Below, piece by piece: positions 1 through 11,806 of a stretch of 64,000 nt of DNA. The DNA lies in NCBI RefSeq assembly GCF_048544455.1, contig NC_133532.1, positions 90,403,156 to 90,467,155 of the forward strand, given 5' to 3'. The notes beneath the pieces are model-generated. The model was not told the origin of the DNA. It worked only from the letters and a program-made list of their open reading frames with translations, and did no database searches. Made by a program: the position numbers and the translations under genes. Source of the DNA: Silene latifolia (Eukaryota; Streptophyta; Magnoliopsida; Caryophyllales; Caryophyllaceae). How positions within the stretch are numbered: the stretch's first letter is position 1; the number at the start of each line of letters is the position of its first letter.

Positions 1-3000
1 CAAATCCTTATTTCTAAACTAAAATCTGAAGACGGAAATCACAGTAGACCAAACGTAACAACACGTTATCAACATAACAATTAATTATAACGGGTAAAGA
101 ACGCAATAAATCTGAAATAATCAAGAAAGAAAAGTAAATTGGTATTAGAAGTAAATACCTAGGTTTTGCTGAGGGAGGTCGACTGTTGTGCGAGAAACCA
201 AAGACGGATCAGAATAAGCGGTAAAGTGGAATGGCAGGGTAAAGAACGATTGTGGCTGTGAGTTAAAGGAGAAATGGAGGGAGGAGATATTTAAGGAGAA
301 TCTAACGGTAGGAGGGTGACTTGCTTCCCTACTATTCATTGATAATAGGTTAAGGTATAACATCTTCAAGCTTCATTCAAATTGTCCCATCTGATTCAGA
401 AGGAATAAAAAAATTCTTTACGACTGAAACATCTTCAAGCTCCATATGACAACAAAGGGGATAAGAAAGAAATCGTACTTAAACTGAAACTAAACGAAAC
501 TGAAACTAATAAAAATGGAGAAATGAATTACCATGTGAGGAGGGAGATAAGCTGAGAGTAGAAAGTGGTACGTGGGTGGAGGGAATGAGTGATCCAAAGA
601 AGATGGAAAGCCCAAAAAACAAATAAAAAAAAATAAACACCAGAACTTAAGCATGGCGGAAGTCCATTGTAAGCACAATAATTTGAGAAATTGAATGTTT
701 AGACTTACGTTGCGGATGAGTGATCTCTTATCGGGAATGAAAGCCAAACCATCTATAATCACACCATCATGTTTTGACCTAGAGGAACCAAGAAACATCC
801 ACATAAACAATTGTTAAAAATCTAAGATATTAAAAGAGAACAAGTTTGGTTATAAGTAAACCATAAGGTATAATAAACAGATCTTACCTAATATAAGAAC
901 ACCTTTTCAATGTACACGACTCGTATCACCAAAGGCGCCTCTTGTTGTTGCAATTACCACCTTTATAGTCCATTAACAACAAATTCAATTAGAAGAACAT
1001 AACTATAAACAATAAGAATGATCCAAAGCTACTTTTTTCGCAGATTCGATATCGAGTGAAGGAGCCGCATCTACCTACAACAAAAAACAATAACAAAAAC
1101 AACATAAAAAACGTGAAAAAGATAGAAACTTTATTACTGAGAACCATTCCAATCTGGGTTTCATCTGATTTTGAAACCCAGATTGGAGCTGTGGCATTCA
1201 CTCCACAGCCCGCAAAACTACAACCACAACATCGACAATCTAAAATATATAAAATCAATAAAAGGAAGTCAACAGTTCTGAATGGATCAACTATTAATTG
1301 CAGGGGAAGTGGTAAACCTAAAACCCTAGGGAATCCAGAGTCGACACAAATAACAGGGAGACATTCCAAACAAATGGAAGATTGTCCTGTATATGAACAC
1401 GTCTAAACTTTAAGTCACCAACCCAAAAAACCAGGATCAAAAAAGTAAACGATAAGACGGAGAAACGCAAAAGGAAATACGTAAAACAAAACTAATTAGG
1501 TTAAGAATCAATACTTCTTGTGCTAAGCTCAAGCTCTCACTCCATGACCATCCGCACCCACAACAAAAGAAATCAACATATATAAAAGCAACTAAATTAT
1601 GTTAACAGAAAGAGCTAATTGAAATTGATGCCAAAAATCTTGTTGTAAAAGCAATTGTTGTACATATCTATAACCTGAACTCCAGGCCGACTTTTGTAGC
1701 CCTTAAAAACAAGTTTAACAACTCCCGAAACAACTGCAACAACACCCACCAAAAACTAAGTTATAAGCAGCGGAAAAAAATAACAAGTCTTTACCTATTA
1801 AATAAAAGCAATCTAAAACGAAAAATAAACGTATAACCTCGCAAAGAAACATACAAACAGAGTATTTGTACGGTATAACCCTAACCAAACAAAAAAAATA
1901 AACAATAAGGAGCTGAAAGCTGCAACTTTAGAACAAAAAATAAGTTCAAAACTCGCATTGGCATACACACAAAAAAAACCACTCAAAATGGTGGACATCC
2001 TAAAATTTAACAGGGCACACCACCGAAACACAAAAAAAATAAAGAAAGCCTAAAAGTGAGACACTGAAATCAAACAAACTACTTAAATTCAACAGGGCAC
2101 CAACCTAATATATGAGGAAATAAACCTTGAAAACGAACAAAAAACCTAGAAAACGAAGATAAAAATCAAATTACTAAACAAAAAAAACCATTAAAAAAAA
2201 AAAAAAAAAGAAGAAAAAGACGGTGAAAAGAAAAGGTTAACACTAAAAGGATTTAAGATTAGGATTAAATACCTAGGTAGTGTTAGAGTTGTCAACTCCT
2301 ACTACAATTTCTATTCACAACAACTGCAACTCTAATTTCTAAAGTTCACAACAACTGCAGAAACAGATATAATATGATTGTAAAGATTACAAATAACTTA
2401 TAATTCACTGTTAATAAATCGTTTTAAACACCTCATAATACAATCTGAATAAATCATTTTAAAACCCCATAATACAATGGGAAAAGATCGTTTTTAAAAC
2501 CCAAGAATACTAATAGGATTAACACTTGAAAAGGACCTTAACAACATCCTAATCAAATTGAAACCTCCAAATAAAAAATAAATTAGAGACTTGAGGAGGA
2601 ATGATAGCAGATCGTAAAAAAACCAAGAAATTCATAGATGCGAAACATTTTAAAAAAAGAAAAAGGGAATTTAGAATCACAGCACATACCTTTGAGGAGA
2701 TTTACGATCAAGGTTGCTAGGTTTTGCGAGAGCATTTACGGAGTGAGATGACATACAAATTCAACAGAATGTAAAGCGCTGATTCACAAAAATTAAACTA
2801 AATGAGCAATCTAGGTACGTAGGGATTGAAATTAACATCTGAAATAAATTTAGAGGAATTCAGATATAAGATGAAGATAATTAATCAAAACGCCGAAGTA
2901 AAAGGGAAAAATGTGATTATACCAGATTTGTAGCGAAGGATTGCGCAGTCGAGGAGATTAAAATTGAATCATAACCTCGGGGGCACGGAGAACAAGTTTG

Positions 3001-4248
3001 GTTATAAGTAAACCAAGTGACCGGAACATCATTTCGATTAGTTTTTTTTTAGTGGTTATAAGTAAACTATATACTTGCAATTGCAGTATAGTGAAGGGCT
3101 CGGCTATCTCCAGTGTAATCAACTTAGATACATTCATAAGTGAAAGAGCACCTACCATATTGTGAGAGAAAAGCAGGAAGCGAATTTGCCCACGAGTGAG
3201 TAGCGACCATCAACAATTACTGCACCCTAAGCTCATAAAAATATCACCATTAACCATAGAAGGGAGCAAAATTAGCAAACTAATCACAACTTATATCAAA
3301 ACCAACAAGGCATAACCAAATAACATTAATATAACTACTATGATAAATAAAAAGCATCCGATAATAACACGAATAACAGCAAGAAAATAATACTCATGTA
3401 GTCAAAGACTCAGAGATGATGACACATCTTGAAAATTAGAGGGCCCTCTTCCATGAGACAGCATATCCATCGAAGAGTAGTACAAAACCTGATAAAGCAA
3501 CAAAAATAAAACTCGGTAAATAAAAAAAAAAAATAGTCAAAACACACATATCCACCAACATATACGAGGAATTGATAACTGAACTGGCCAATTTGTGATT
3601 GAATAGAGCAACACAAAAAATCGTTAGGAGGCTAAAGGGGGTAACTAAGTAACAAGCTTACAAATGAGAGAACATCTTTAAGGAAAACCACCTTAAAAAT
3701 GCCAATCCCAAAACGAGAATCGCAAATATCAAAGAACAATAACCACAACACTAATTATAACCGCATTTAACAACAAAACAAAGAGATCAGAAATATCAAA
3801 ATCACAAAATCCACATTAACAAAAGCAATACATGGCCATTGGCCGCTAAATCGCTAACCTTTTAGGAGAACTAAACACATCACCATTTCCAAGCTCCTGG
3901 CCATAACTCTAGCCCCACAAAATAACCATTTCAGAAATCGGCACAATAATAAATAGACAAATGAACAAAGAGTGAACAGATGAACACATGAACAAGCTTG
4001 TTCGTTTCTGGACCGGCGCAATAAATACAGATAACCATTATTTTCCAAAACTCTAACCCCACAAAATAACCATTTCAAAATTGGGCACGATTTCAGAAAT
4101 GGTTATTTCAGAGTGAACAGATGAACAAGCTAAAGTTGTGGGAACGATAAATGTAAAAAATGGAATTCAGGAGAAATACCTTTGAGAGGATTTTCAATGT
4201 TCCGATTTCAGTTAGAGCTGCAAGGGTTTGAGAAGGGAGTACTATTGT
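1..4248. other. AT-rich non-coding sequence with exon-like scraps
   Basis: No convincing gene is seen in this stretch. It is A-rich on the plus strand and has several minus-strand pieces ending in good splice donors: one ends near 705 (reads DGVIIDGLAFIPDKRSLIR before GTAAGT), others at about 2690 and 4180 (each ends CTCAAAG before GTAT), and one lies near 3410-3490. I do not recognise the encoded peptides. A 20-bp stretch, AGTTTGGTTATAAGTAAACC, occurs at 843-862 and again at 2995-3014. The block at 150-360 resembles 28190-28460 in layout (GAGTGAGAG-type purine-rich text ending in AACGGTAG), which suggests a repeat family. Likely a decayed repeat or a patchwork of gene fragments. Confidence 0.4.
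1149..1209. repeat. Two adjacent perfect hairpins
   Basis: The first is a 14-bp perfect inverted repeat, CCAATCTGGGTTTC at 1149-1162 and its complement at 1173-1186, with a 10-nt loop. It is followed directly by a 7-bp stem GCTGTGG (1188-1194) / CCACAGC (1203-1209) with an 8-nt loop. No CTRR Helitron end follows, and no terminator role is expected in a plant nucleus. Function unknown. Confidence 0.6.
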
Positions 4249-4626
4249 GCGCAGGTTCATCGAGCAGTTGTGCGACATCGATATCCTCGTGAAACTACTA
4301 AACCCATTGAAGTTGCAGTAAAGGTTAGACATCCAGGAATTGGTGAATCAATCAGAAGGGACTTTGCTATAATAAACAACGCAATTGCAAAAGTTTCAAC
4401 ATTTATACCTGCATTGAAATGGTTGAGATTAGATGAAAGTGTCCAAAGAATTTTCCGTTTTCATGTTGTCTCAAGTTGACCTAGCCAGGGAAGCGGCTCA
4501 TTTGAATCGTTTTATACATAATTTTCGGAGATGGAGGGATGTTTCTTTCCCAAAGCCTCTCTATCCGCTTGTGCATCCTGCAGTTTTGGTGGAAACTTTT
4601 GAACACGGGGAAAGTGTGAAACTGAT
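4249..4626 (+). pseudogene. ABC1/ADCK-type atypical kinase fragment
   Basis: Reads as a slice of the ABC1 (UbiB/ADCK) kinase family, organellar proteins linked to quinone metabolism. AQVHRA at 4249 is the family's Ala-Gln-Val-His segment of the nucleotide loop; VAVKVRHPGI follows with the conserved lysine. The block SQVDLAREAAHLNRF and then PLVHPAVLVETFEHGESV are typical of the plant ADCK-like members. The reading frame breaks once near 4447-4452, where one extra base in an A run shifts frame; both frames are otherwise well conserved. The N-terminal half and everything after GESV (DFG and activation region) are missing. The piece starts without an intron acceptor and lies 100 bp from an unrelated gene piece on the other strand, so it looks like a captured or leftover fragment, not a working gene. 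Family assignment is firm; the exact paralogue is not. Confidence 0.8.
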
Positions 4627-4725
4627 TAAATATATAGTTTTGAGTAGTAAATGATTGCATTAAAGAAGCCAAATATCACACGTTAGATAGGAATTAGAAA
4701 CCTATATGAGAATAATTTATCATAC

Positions 4726-4898
4726 CTGGGCAATAGTACACTCACAAAGTCGTTTAAAACCCTCTAGTAGATACTGATCTGCAGCTCTGAGCAAGTCTTG
4801 CGCAATATCCAAACTGACATTCACCGAGCCTGTATAGATATATCTGCATATTGACAATACATCATAAGTGGAACTGGTTGACTCGCATACATCAACGT
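4726..4898 (-). pseudogene. ARIA-like BTB/POZ domain exon fragment
   Basis: The minus strand reads YIYTGSVNVSLDIAQDLLRA and then ADQYLLEGFKRLCECTIAQ, closely matching the C-terminal half of the BTB domain of ARIA/ABAP1-type armadillo-BTB proteins (ABA-signalling and cell-cycle partners in plants). A clean splice donor follows the last codon at 4725-4724 (CAG then GTATG). The upstream side is cut by the retrotransposon at 4898/4899. Across the insertion at 27886-27990 the minus strand continues with only weak BTB resemblance (KLLAS), so the exon was already decayed or rearranged. No armadillo repeats and no following exon are seen. Assignment to the ARIA type is confident; functionality is not supported. 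Confidence 0.75.
4894..4898. repeat. Target-site duplication CAACG, left copy
   Basis: CAACG directly precedes the 5' LTR, and an identical CAACG (27881-27885) directly follows the 3' LTR. This 5-bp duplication marks a single intact insertion event. Confidence 0.95.
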
Positions 4899-5301
4899 GT
4901 AGACACCTCATTTCTGCACCTCCCGCAAACCACCCGGTGATGATTGGGCCGCATGTTTGATCCGCGGAACGATTTGTGACAGTTCGTAAGATTATCGTCA
5001 AGTGTTTGCTCAAATATTAACGTCAACCTCTTAGTTGTCATCTACGTCCTGATACGGTCGTTTTGGCGATAATTAGAGTACATTGGAGTCCGGGTAAAAA
5101 CCGTCTCCATTTTCTCGATAGCCGTTAAATCCCGAGTCGAATGTTCGAATGTTCCGGATATTTCTATTCCATATTTCATAAATTTTATCTTTTGGCAAAT
5201 AATATCCCGTAATATTCAAAAGATAATCGAATTATTTCCGTCCTACCATAACTCAAACACGGAAATCTTTCTTCAAAGAGGAAAACCTCCTGGAATGCAG
5301 A

Positions 5302-5365
5302 CGCAGAACGAGGGCGCTGCGCCTCTTCCAAGGGACGCAGTGGCTGCTGCGCCTCTTCCCAGGCC
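5302..5365. repeat. GC-rich GACGCAG/CTGCGCC module, LTR copy 1
   Basis: Paired quasi-palindromic words, GACGCAG followed by GCTGCGCCTCTTCC, twice in about 60 bp, in an otherwise AT-rich LTR. It sits about 90-150 bp upstream of the LTR TATA box. Sister modules lie at 5905-5968, 6517-6563, 20638-20692, 24541-24600 and in the 3' LTR (about 25900-25960, 26500-26562, 27115-27160). Role unknown; see findings. Confidence 0.7.
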
Positions 5366-5454
5366 CTTCTTTGCATGATTTACGTATTTTTTTTATATCT
5401 TTCCGAGATTCACTCCCAAAGAGTCTCCGAAACCCTATTCCTTCACGTGATTAG

Positions 5455-5462
5455 TATAAATA
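5455..5462 (+). promoter_or_regulatory. LTR TATA box
   Basis: TATAAATA in the context GATTAGTATAAATAGGAG, with an AT-poor flank typical of a plant core promoter. The identical site in the 3' LTR is at 26053-26060. Expected to drive the sense transcript of the element, starting about 30 bp downstream. Confidence 0.7.
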
Positions 5463-7286
5463 GGAGCTTTCGTTCCTCATATTTCTCACGCTAGTGTCCG
5501 CCCTTCTCTTCTCCCTTTGCATTCTAGACTTCGTTCTTACTAATTGGCGCCTACGTGCTTGGACTTCCGACCACGTAAGCTCGGATCTTTCCGGTACCAG
5601 CCTCTCTCGTTGCATGACCGACCAATTTGACCAACTACACTCAATCAATCTTAATTAATCAATCGTTTTCCTCTTACGAGGGCACTCTCTTTGCATTCGC
5701 GTCGAGCATTCACTAGTCGATTTTCTTAGTTCATCTCGTTAAACATGTAAGTCCGAGGGTGTATATTCCTCTTTTATTTATTGTATTTAATTTTCGTATC
5801 ACCATTGTAAGATTTATGTCGAAAACACCGTTAAAATCGATTTCTAAAACCGTGCTTTAAAACCTTTTTTGCGGATTTCCGAGATGAAGTCGAGAAAAGA
5901 CGCAGAATCGCTGCTGCGCCTCTTGAAGGAGCGCGATTCTGCTGCGCCTCTTCGTGAGGGCCGCCGCGATTCTGCTTCTTTTCTTCTTCTTCGTCTTCTA
6001 TAATTCGTCTTTCTTGTTTGTTTTCGCATATTTGTTCTTTAATTCGCTCACATGATAGTTTAATAATCATATATAATTTATTCATCATTCATTAACTTGT
6101 TTAATCATCATAAGTCCGACTTAAATCCTAAATAATCAATATTTGCGGGTTTTCGTTATTAATATTCAAATCCAGATTTTAGAAGTTCAATTTGTTCATA
6201 TTGGGTTTCTGAGATTCGTCATTGATATAATTTCCACATGTTCATTCCATATTCGTTGTTAATTCGTCATTATATCTAACCTAGTCAATTAATTTTAATA
6301 GAGAACTCATTCATTAACATCGTTCCTTCATGTAATTAATCCGTTTAATTCCGTCTTATTCGTATTTTACTGTTTTTATGACTCATTCATATGTAATTAA
6401 CCTGTTAAATCACTTCCATCCGAGTCAATTATCTAATCAATCGTCAAATTTACTAATTAACATTAACGATTTGCGCTTAAAACACGACCCAGAACTCACC
6501 CTTGGAACAGACGCAAAGAATCGCTGCGCGCCTTTCCAGGGCGCGATCTCTGCGCGCTGTTCCAGGATGAGTTCTGTCCCTGAACTCCGTTTCTGCCTTG
6601 ACCTAGTTTAGTTTACATATTAACTAACTAATATCCGTAATATCACTAATTCCTGTTCGTTAATTTTATTCTTTCTTTCTTTTATTTCTTTTTCTCAAAT
6701 CATCCGTTTTAGAGGTATTTTCGACATAAATCGCCTTTCCCATTGTAATTATTGTAATTTCCATTATTGTAATTTATGTTTATTGTATTTCTTTCGTTTG
6801 TATGTTTTCACATGTAAATTGAGTATTAATTCCTACTTCGACCCCAATTGTTTGCTAATTACGTGTCAACCGACTTAGTCTAATTCTCACATGCTAGGAT
6901 TAATCTATGGATGTTGCATTGCATGCATATAGCCGACGGTATATCGAGTACGAATAACTTCCCTAATCATTAGTAGAGGCCGCTATCGAGGCGGGCGGGA
7001 TTAGGTGTTCGATCAAAAGAGCTTCCTAATACGTACCCTCACCCCTTACTCCAGATCTCCGTGAGCACCCGTGTTCATTGGCATCCACGAGAGTCATTCT
7101 AGACATAGAATGCTAAGGGTAACGATTGCTTAGTGTTCATGTCACTACTTTGTGTCTTGACATGACACGAGGTATTCGAACGGTTCCAATTTCCCATAAA
7201 AATTGGTGGCGACTCCATACAAAATGCAAACGCTTGTCCCTCGTTTCTCACCAAGCGCCCCCGTGGGCGGCCCGCTGTCCACAGTT

Positions 7287-7304
7287 TGGCGACTCCGCTG
7301 GGGA
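7287..7304 (+). other. Primer-binding site
   Basis: TGGCGACTCCGCTGGGGA, three nucleotides inside the 5' LTR end, is the usual position for annealing the 3' end of a host tRNA. This form is typical of Ogre/Tat elements, for which tRNA-Arg is the reported primer; I infer that but cannot test the complement here. Confidence 0.85.
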
Positions 7305-7843
7305 TATACACTTACGTGTAGCAAGGGTAAAACTTGAACAAGGTTAGGGAATAGTTTGTACAAGACAATTGTCGGTTTTCATAACTCGGTCTTCCTAGAC
7401 CGTTTCATTCGGCCTTCCTAGGCCCAACCCAACCCATTCGACCAATCGTCCCGTCTAAACGGTCCTAATTCTTATTTGGGCCCAAGGATGGATATCGATT
7501 GACGTCATCCATACCATAATGCTTACTCTTGTTTGTATCAAGGGCCTTCACTACTTGAGGAAATGGACTAGGAATCGGCCTTACTCTTGTTTGGCACGAG
7601 CCTCTCCACAGACTTCGGGTTTGATGGTTCGGTATGGCAACCCACCCTTTAAACCAAAACCCTTTTAAATGCACTCAGCATCCCGTTATAATGCTTGTAT
7701 AAATGTGTAAACCCTACGTGATCACCACTTCTAAAACAAAACCATGACGAATTTTCAAAAATTCAAAATCTTCATTTTCAAAACAAAAATTTCGAAAAAG
7801 TAGGCCTTTAATTAGCGCAAAATCCGGTCAAAACTCTGTCCGT
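7305..7843 (+). other. Untranslated leader between PBS and gag
   Basis: 539 bp with no supported ORF. Ogre elements usually carry an additional ORF1 here; none is seen, which separates this copy from canonical Ogre. It holds GGCCTTCCTAGGCCC-type short repeats near 7390-7425. Confidence 0.6.
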
Positions 7844-9895
7844 TTGTCAAGTCAAAATTCGGGCCACAAGCCCATTTCAAAACCTCACTTCGAGTCCACT
7901 CCTACAACTACACTACAGTTGACTAGGACACACATTTTCAAAGACCTTGTCTTTCTTCAAAACTCACTCAACACAAGTGGCACACACCCACTTCATGAGT
8001 CAAATATTTTCTCTTTTAGCAAGCGTGATAGAATGGTCGATCGTGTTTTGATTCGTCGTCGATCTCTTATCCAGTTTCCAAAGATGCCTGGGTCAAGTGG
8101 TGAAACGAACCTCCAGCAAATTCAAGAAAGTAATGATCGAATCCTGGCCGCGATAACCCAAATGCAAATCACTCAAGAACAAACCTGTGACCGCCTTGAA
8201 CTTATCGAAGGCCGTATCTTTGATGTAGAGGGAAAGCTGCCTCCCCCTAAAGGTGGAGTACTACAATTTTCCGATGACGAGTCTAAAGATGAGAATCCTG
8301 TCCTAGGAACAACCACAGCTGAGAAAAGACTCCAATACCTAGAGGAGCAATTGATGTACCTTAAGGGGGATGACATTTATAGGGAAAACAATCGCAAATA
8401 TGAAGCCGTCAATTACAAATTGCCCACTAACTTTAGCATGACGGATATCCCTAAGTTTAAAGGACATGAGAACCCTTTGAACCACATCCGCGCCTTCAAG
8501 GACTACATGTCTATCAAAGGCATCAAACCCGAGATGTTCTTAAGGATCTTTCCTTCATCTCTTGACACCATCCCAAAGCAATGGTTCTACACTTTAGATC
8601 ACAAAAAGGTCGCTACTTGGGAAGACGCCGCGATCGATTTCTCGAAACAATACGCGGATAATGCCGAGATCCAAGTCAACATGCGTACTCTAGAGGTTCT
8701 TACCCAAAATGACAAAGAAGGATTCACCGACTTCCTAAGTAGGTGGAGGAAGACTAGTACTCAATTAGTTGAACGCCCGGATGAGGCCACCCTCGTGGAA
8801 AAGTTCGTGGATAATCTCAAACCCATATATGCCAACCATTTGAGATATCAAAACATCAAGACCTTCAAGGACTTAACTGTACTAGGGACACGAATCGAAG
8901 ATGACATCCGTAAAGGACTCTTGTCCAAAATGGTAGGTCGAGGATATCAAGGGTCCACGAGTCGTTCATACGGCTCTACTAGCAAGACCGACGAAGTTAA
9001 CCTTCTCGAGCCATCCAAGAAAACTAGCCCACCAAGGAAGTTCACAAACCTTGGGGATACGTACTCCAACGCTCTAAAAAGACTAATGAAGCAAGGTAAA
9101 CTCCAACCCATTGGACCTACTCCCGAACCTGAAAAGAAGTCCAAATTCTGGGATGAAAACTCCTCTGCGAATACCATAGGGGCAAAGGGCACAACACGAA
9201 AAAAATGCTACAAGTTGAAACACGTGCTTCAAGATATGATCGAAGATGGTCGACTTCCAATTCCACCAGGAGGTAAGCCCAACAACACTCAGAATCCTCT
9301 TGGAGTTCTAGTGATTACAAGTGACGAATCTACCCTAGATTGCTCGCACCTTATTTCTCCCACCGAAAATGAAATTCATGCAATTGAGAAAGAAAGGCTC
9401 TACTCTACCATCTCCCCTACCATTTCCGACTTCATCGCATGGGCAAGGAGTGTAGATAGACAAGTGTGGGAACTAGAAAACATGGTAACGACCTTACGCG
9501 ATCCCAATGCAACGCCTAAAGAACGTGTACCATTGATCTTCTCTCAAAATGCTACTATGCAAGAAGTAGTCGCCGTGGTTGATAAACTAGTTGATCAAAT
9601 CATACAACTAGAAAGTGATATCATGAGAATGAAGGAACTAGCTGCAATCAATGGGGTTTGGGCCGATGACGATGAAGACGAATACCTCATTGAAAACTCC
9701 TTAGTCAAAGAGATAGTCCAAAATGGTGAAGACCAAGATGTGGATCACCTAACTCGTTCGGGTCGCCCATATCAAAGCACTACTCAAAACAGTCCAACCA
9801 ACGTCATCACACCAAATGACAACGAAGACGACCCCACTGATCATTTGCTCAAGCAATTACGAAAAACCAAGGCCGATCTTTCGGTCGGCAACTAG
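7844..9895 (+). CDS. gag: Gag capsid-like protein of the Tat element
   Basis: A 683-residue ORF encoding the structural protein that packages element RNA. A short coiled-coil-like segment (about residues 95-175, with ELIEGRIFDVEGKLPPP) precedes the retrotransposon gag domain, which spans roughly residues 200-360: IPKFKGHENPLNHIRAFKDY, then KQWFYTL, WEDAAIDFSKQY and FTDFLSRWRKTS are the standard landmarks. No CCHC zinc knuckle is visible, as is common in Tat elements. The first ATG is used by default; a later ATG at 8033 is an alternative. The ORF stops at 9893 because one base appears missing near 9885; the protease continues in the next frame without a gap, so gag and PR were originally one reading frame. 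Leader upstream, protease downstream. Confidence 0.9.
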   Translation: MSSQNSGHKPISKPHFESTPTTTLQLTRTHIFKDLVFLQNSLNTSGTHPLHESNIFSFSKRDRMVDRVLIRRRSLIQFPKMPGSSGETNLQQIQESNDRILAAITQMQITQEQTCDRLELIEGRIFDVEGKLPPPKGGVLQFSDDESKDENPVLGTTTAEKRLQYLEEQLMYLKGDDIYRENNRKYEAVNYKLPTNFSMTDIPKFKGHENPLNHIRAFKDYMSIKGIKPEMFLRIFPSSLDTIPKQWFYTLDHKKVATWEDAAIDFSKQYADNAEIQVNMRTLEVLTQNDKEGFTDFLSRWRKTSTQLVERPDEATLVEKFVDNLKPIYANHLRYQNIKTFKDLTVLGTRIEDDIRKGLLSKMVGRGYQGSTSRSYGSTSKTDEVNLLEPSKKTSPPRKFTNLGDTYSNALKRLMKQGKLQPIGPTPEPEKKSKFWDENSSANTIGAKGTTRKKCYKLKHVLQDMIEDGRLPIPPGGKPNNTQNPLGVLVITSDESTLDCSHLISPTENEIHAIEKERLYSTISPTISDFIAWARSVDRQVWELENMVTTLRDPNATPKERVPLIFSQNATMQEVVAVVDKLVDQIIQLESDIMRMKELAAINGVWADDDEDEYLIENSLVKEIVQNGEDQDVDHLTRSGRPYQSTTQNSPTNVITPNDNEDDPTDHLLKQLRKTKADLSVGN

Positions 9896-10353
9896 TGGCA
9901 AGCTCATTTCCGCATCGCCAAGCTTTACTGCAAGCTTTGGCCAAATTGAATGTAGCGCATAACTCTACTCCCGAAGATGTAGTCAACTTGGTCTTCCAAG
10001 AATCACCGAGGTTAAGTAATCCTATTACTTTCTCAGATGAAGACTTGCCACCTTTTGGTGCTAGTCACAACCTTGCTCTATACATCCCTGTCATTTGTCT
10101 AAAAAAGAATGTGCCAATGACTTTGGTAGATGATGGCTCCGCGGTCAACGTCATACCCCTCAAAACGACATACAAGCTAGGCATGAAGGAGTCGGATTGG
10201 ACTCCCACCAATCAAGGTGTACGCGCATATGACGGTACACGACGAAAAGTAGTTGGACTTGCTAGCCTAACCATAGCCACGGGGCCAATCGAACGAAAAG
10301 TTAACTTCCAAATAGTGGATATCGAAGCTTCATTCAACATACTTCTGGGAAGG
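9884..10353 (+). pseudogene. pro: Retropepsin-like protease, N-terminal part, interrupted
   Basis: Aspartic protease that would cut the polyprotein. Reads SFPHRQALLQALAKLNV, then MTLVDDGSAVNVIPL and finally FNILLGR. The active-site triad position reads Asp-Asp-Gly-Ser where retroviral enzymes have D(T/S)G; related plant elements also use variants here, so this is not proof of inactivation. Frame differs from gag by one base (break near 9885). After LLGR the coding sequence is cut by an insertion beginning at 10354; the missing Pro-Trp-Ile-His continuation resumes at 13922 in a codon-perfect position. An ORF running into the insertion ends at 10398 but its tail is insert sequence. Confidence 0.85.
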
Positions 10354-10710
10354 TGTAACACCCGTAAATTTCTCATTTTGACATTTAAAATTTATTAAAC
10401 CGTTTAACCACTTTATTGTATATTTTTGAATTATTCTATTTAATTAATTTTATGTCAAACACTTTATAAACGTATTACATAAAAGCTCGTTTATATAAAA
10501 ATACGTACGATTTAATTATATCTTTAAGGCATAATTTATATAAAAATAAATGTATACGTATTTTTGGTCGGACAATAATAGTGACGATAATAATGATCGT
10601 AATAATAATAATTCCCGTCTCAATTTCCGTCTAACTTTAGACCGTCACCTTTTCATATATGAGGCTAATTTATTCGGACCAATCTGATCCCTACTACACC
10701 TACTCGCTCA

Positions 10711-10728
10711 CCTTATCTCTATTATTAC

Positions 10729-10765
<37 letters not shown>

Positions 10766-10770
10766 TATTA
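10711..10770. repeat. (TTA)n microsatellite
   Basis: About 55 bp of ATT/TTA repeats inside the solo LTR, followed at 10801-10810 by a run of C. Confidence 0.9.
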
Positions 10771-11758
10771 TTGTTGTTTTTTTAGGCGTGAGTGCGTGAC
10801 CCCCCCCCCCACTTCCCCTTCTTTCCTCTTCTTTTCTTATTTCCTGCACAACGACTCAGCATCAACAACACAAACACAGCTCCGTCCAACTCCATTTTTG
10901 TGACATAAAAACCTCAGATCCCGCCTCCATTCTCAACCAAATTCGATAATTTTTGTACCATTCTCTTCCCCTTTCCTTCCTCCTCCTTTTAAGGTAAGAA
11001 AGTCTTCTTTTTGTAGTGGTTTCGTCTTTCGCCGTCTTATAAAAGTGTCGTCTTTTAGCTTCTTTATTCCGTTTTCTTGCCCTTTTATGAAGGATTCGAA
11101 GACCCGGGGTGAGGCCCGTGCCTTGTGGACCATTTATTCGAAGAATAAGGAGCGTTTAAGGTAACTATTTTGAGGCCGTGTACTCGTGTAGTAGCAAATT
11201 GATATTTATAATGATGAGAGCAGCCATGAGGTTTGATTATTAGTACTTGAATTTGACATATTATATGGCTAATGGTGTCATAAGGTGGTTTTTAAGATGA
11301 AACTGGATTGTGAAGGGTAATACACGGCTGGATTGTTTAGTACAAATCATGAATTGGAAAAAGTTAATGGTGATTGTTCTTCTTAGCTACGTGGGTTATG
11401 AATTTTGCAATAAGAAATTACTAATCTACATTATATTATTATTTGGAATTGTTACCGAGATCATTGAGCATGGGATATCGAAAGTTGGCTTTTTGTTTGG
11501 TATTGTTATCAAATTGTCTTTTCCTCTGTCCTTGACATGTGGGTGAGTAGCTTGGAGTTATACTCTAAATGTTGAGCAATTCCTTTAATGGAATATTTGA
11601 CAATATCGATATTGAAATTGAGATGGAAATCTGGTTACTATGGAGTATTATATTATAGGACGGAGTAATGAGAGAGATGGGGTAGAGAGTTGAGATTGAA
11701 TTAATTTTTGGGACGAGAGTGACTTTTATAAGGTTGGCCTGTTGTAGCCTAGCAGCAG

Positions 11759-11806
11759 CTGGCCGTGGCCTAGGCAGTGGCCTGGCCGTGGCCTAGGCAG
11801 TGGCCT
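11759..11806. repeat. 24-bp tandem duplication
   Basis: Two copies of a unit starting TGGCCGTGGCCTAGGCAG, GC-rich against an AT-rich background, inside the solo LTR. Confidence 0.8.

Larger units (their letters stand above)
4899..7283 (+). repeat. 5' LTR of the Tat element (2,385 bp)
   Basis: Begins TGTAGACACCTC and ends GCTGTCCACA; pairs with 25497-27880. The last 672 bp (6612-7283) align to 27209-27880 without an indel and with one difference seen by eye (C at 7220 against G at 27817). Other parts carry clustered differences around GC-rich GACGCAG...CTGCGCC modules at about 5302-5365, 5905-5968 and 6517-6563. Contains the U3 promoter (TATA at 5455). A stretch at 7204-7217 (GGTGGCGACTCCAT) resembles the nearby primer-binding site. 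Confidence 0.95.

Noticed and set aside
1056-1406. Plus-strand ORF of 116 residues and its minus-strand partner (989-1369)
   Set aside because: Both span the hairpin pair, lack known motifs and have an A-rich composition; likely chance.
1-4898. Helitron carrying the gene fragments
   Set aside because: No TC start and no hairpin plus CTRR end could be located; carrier left open.
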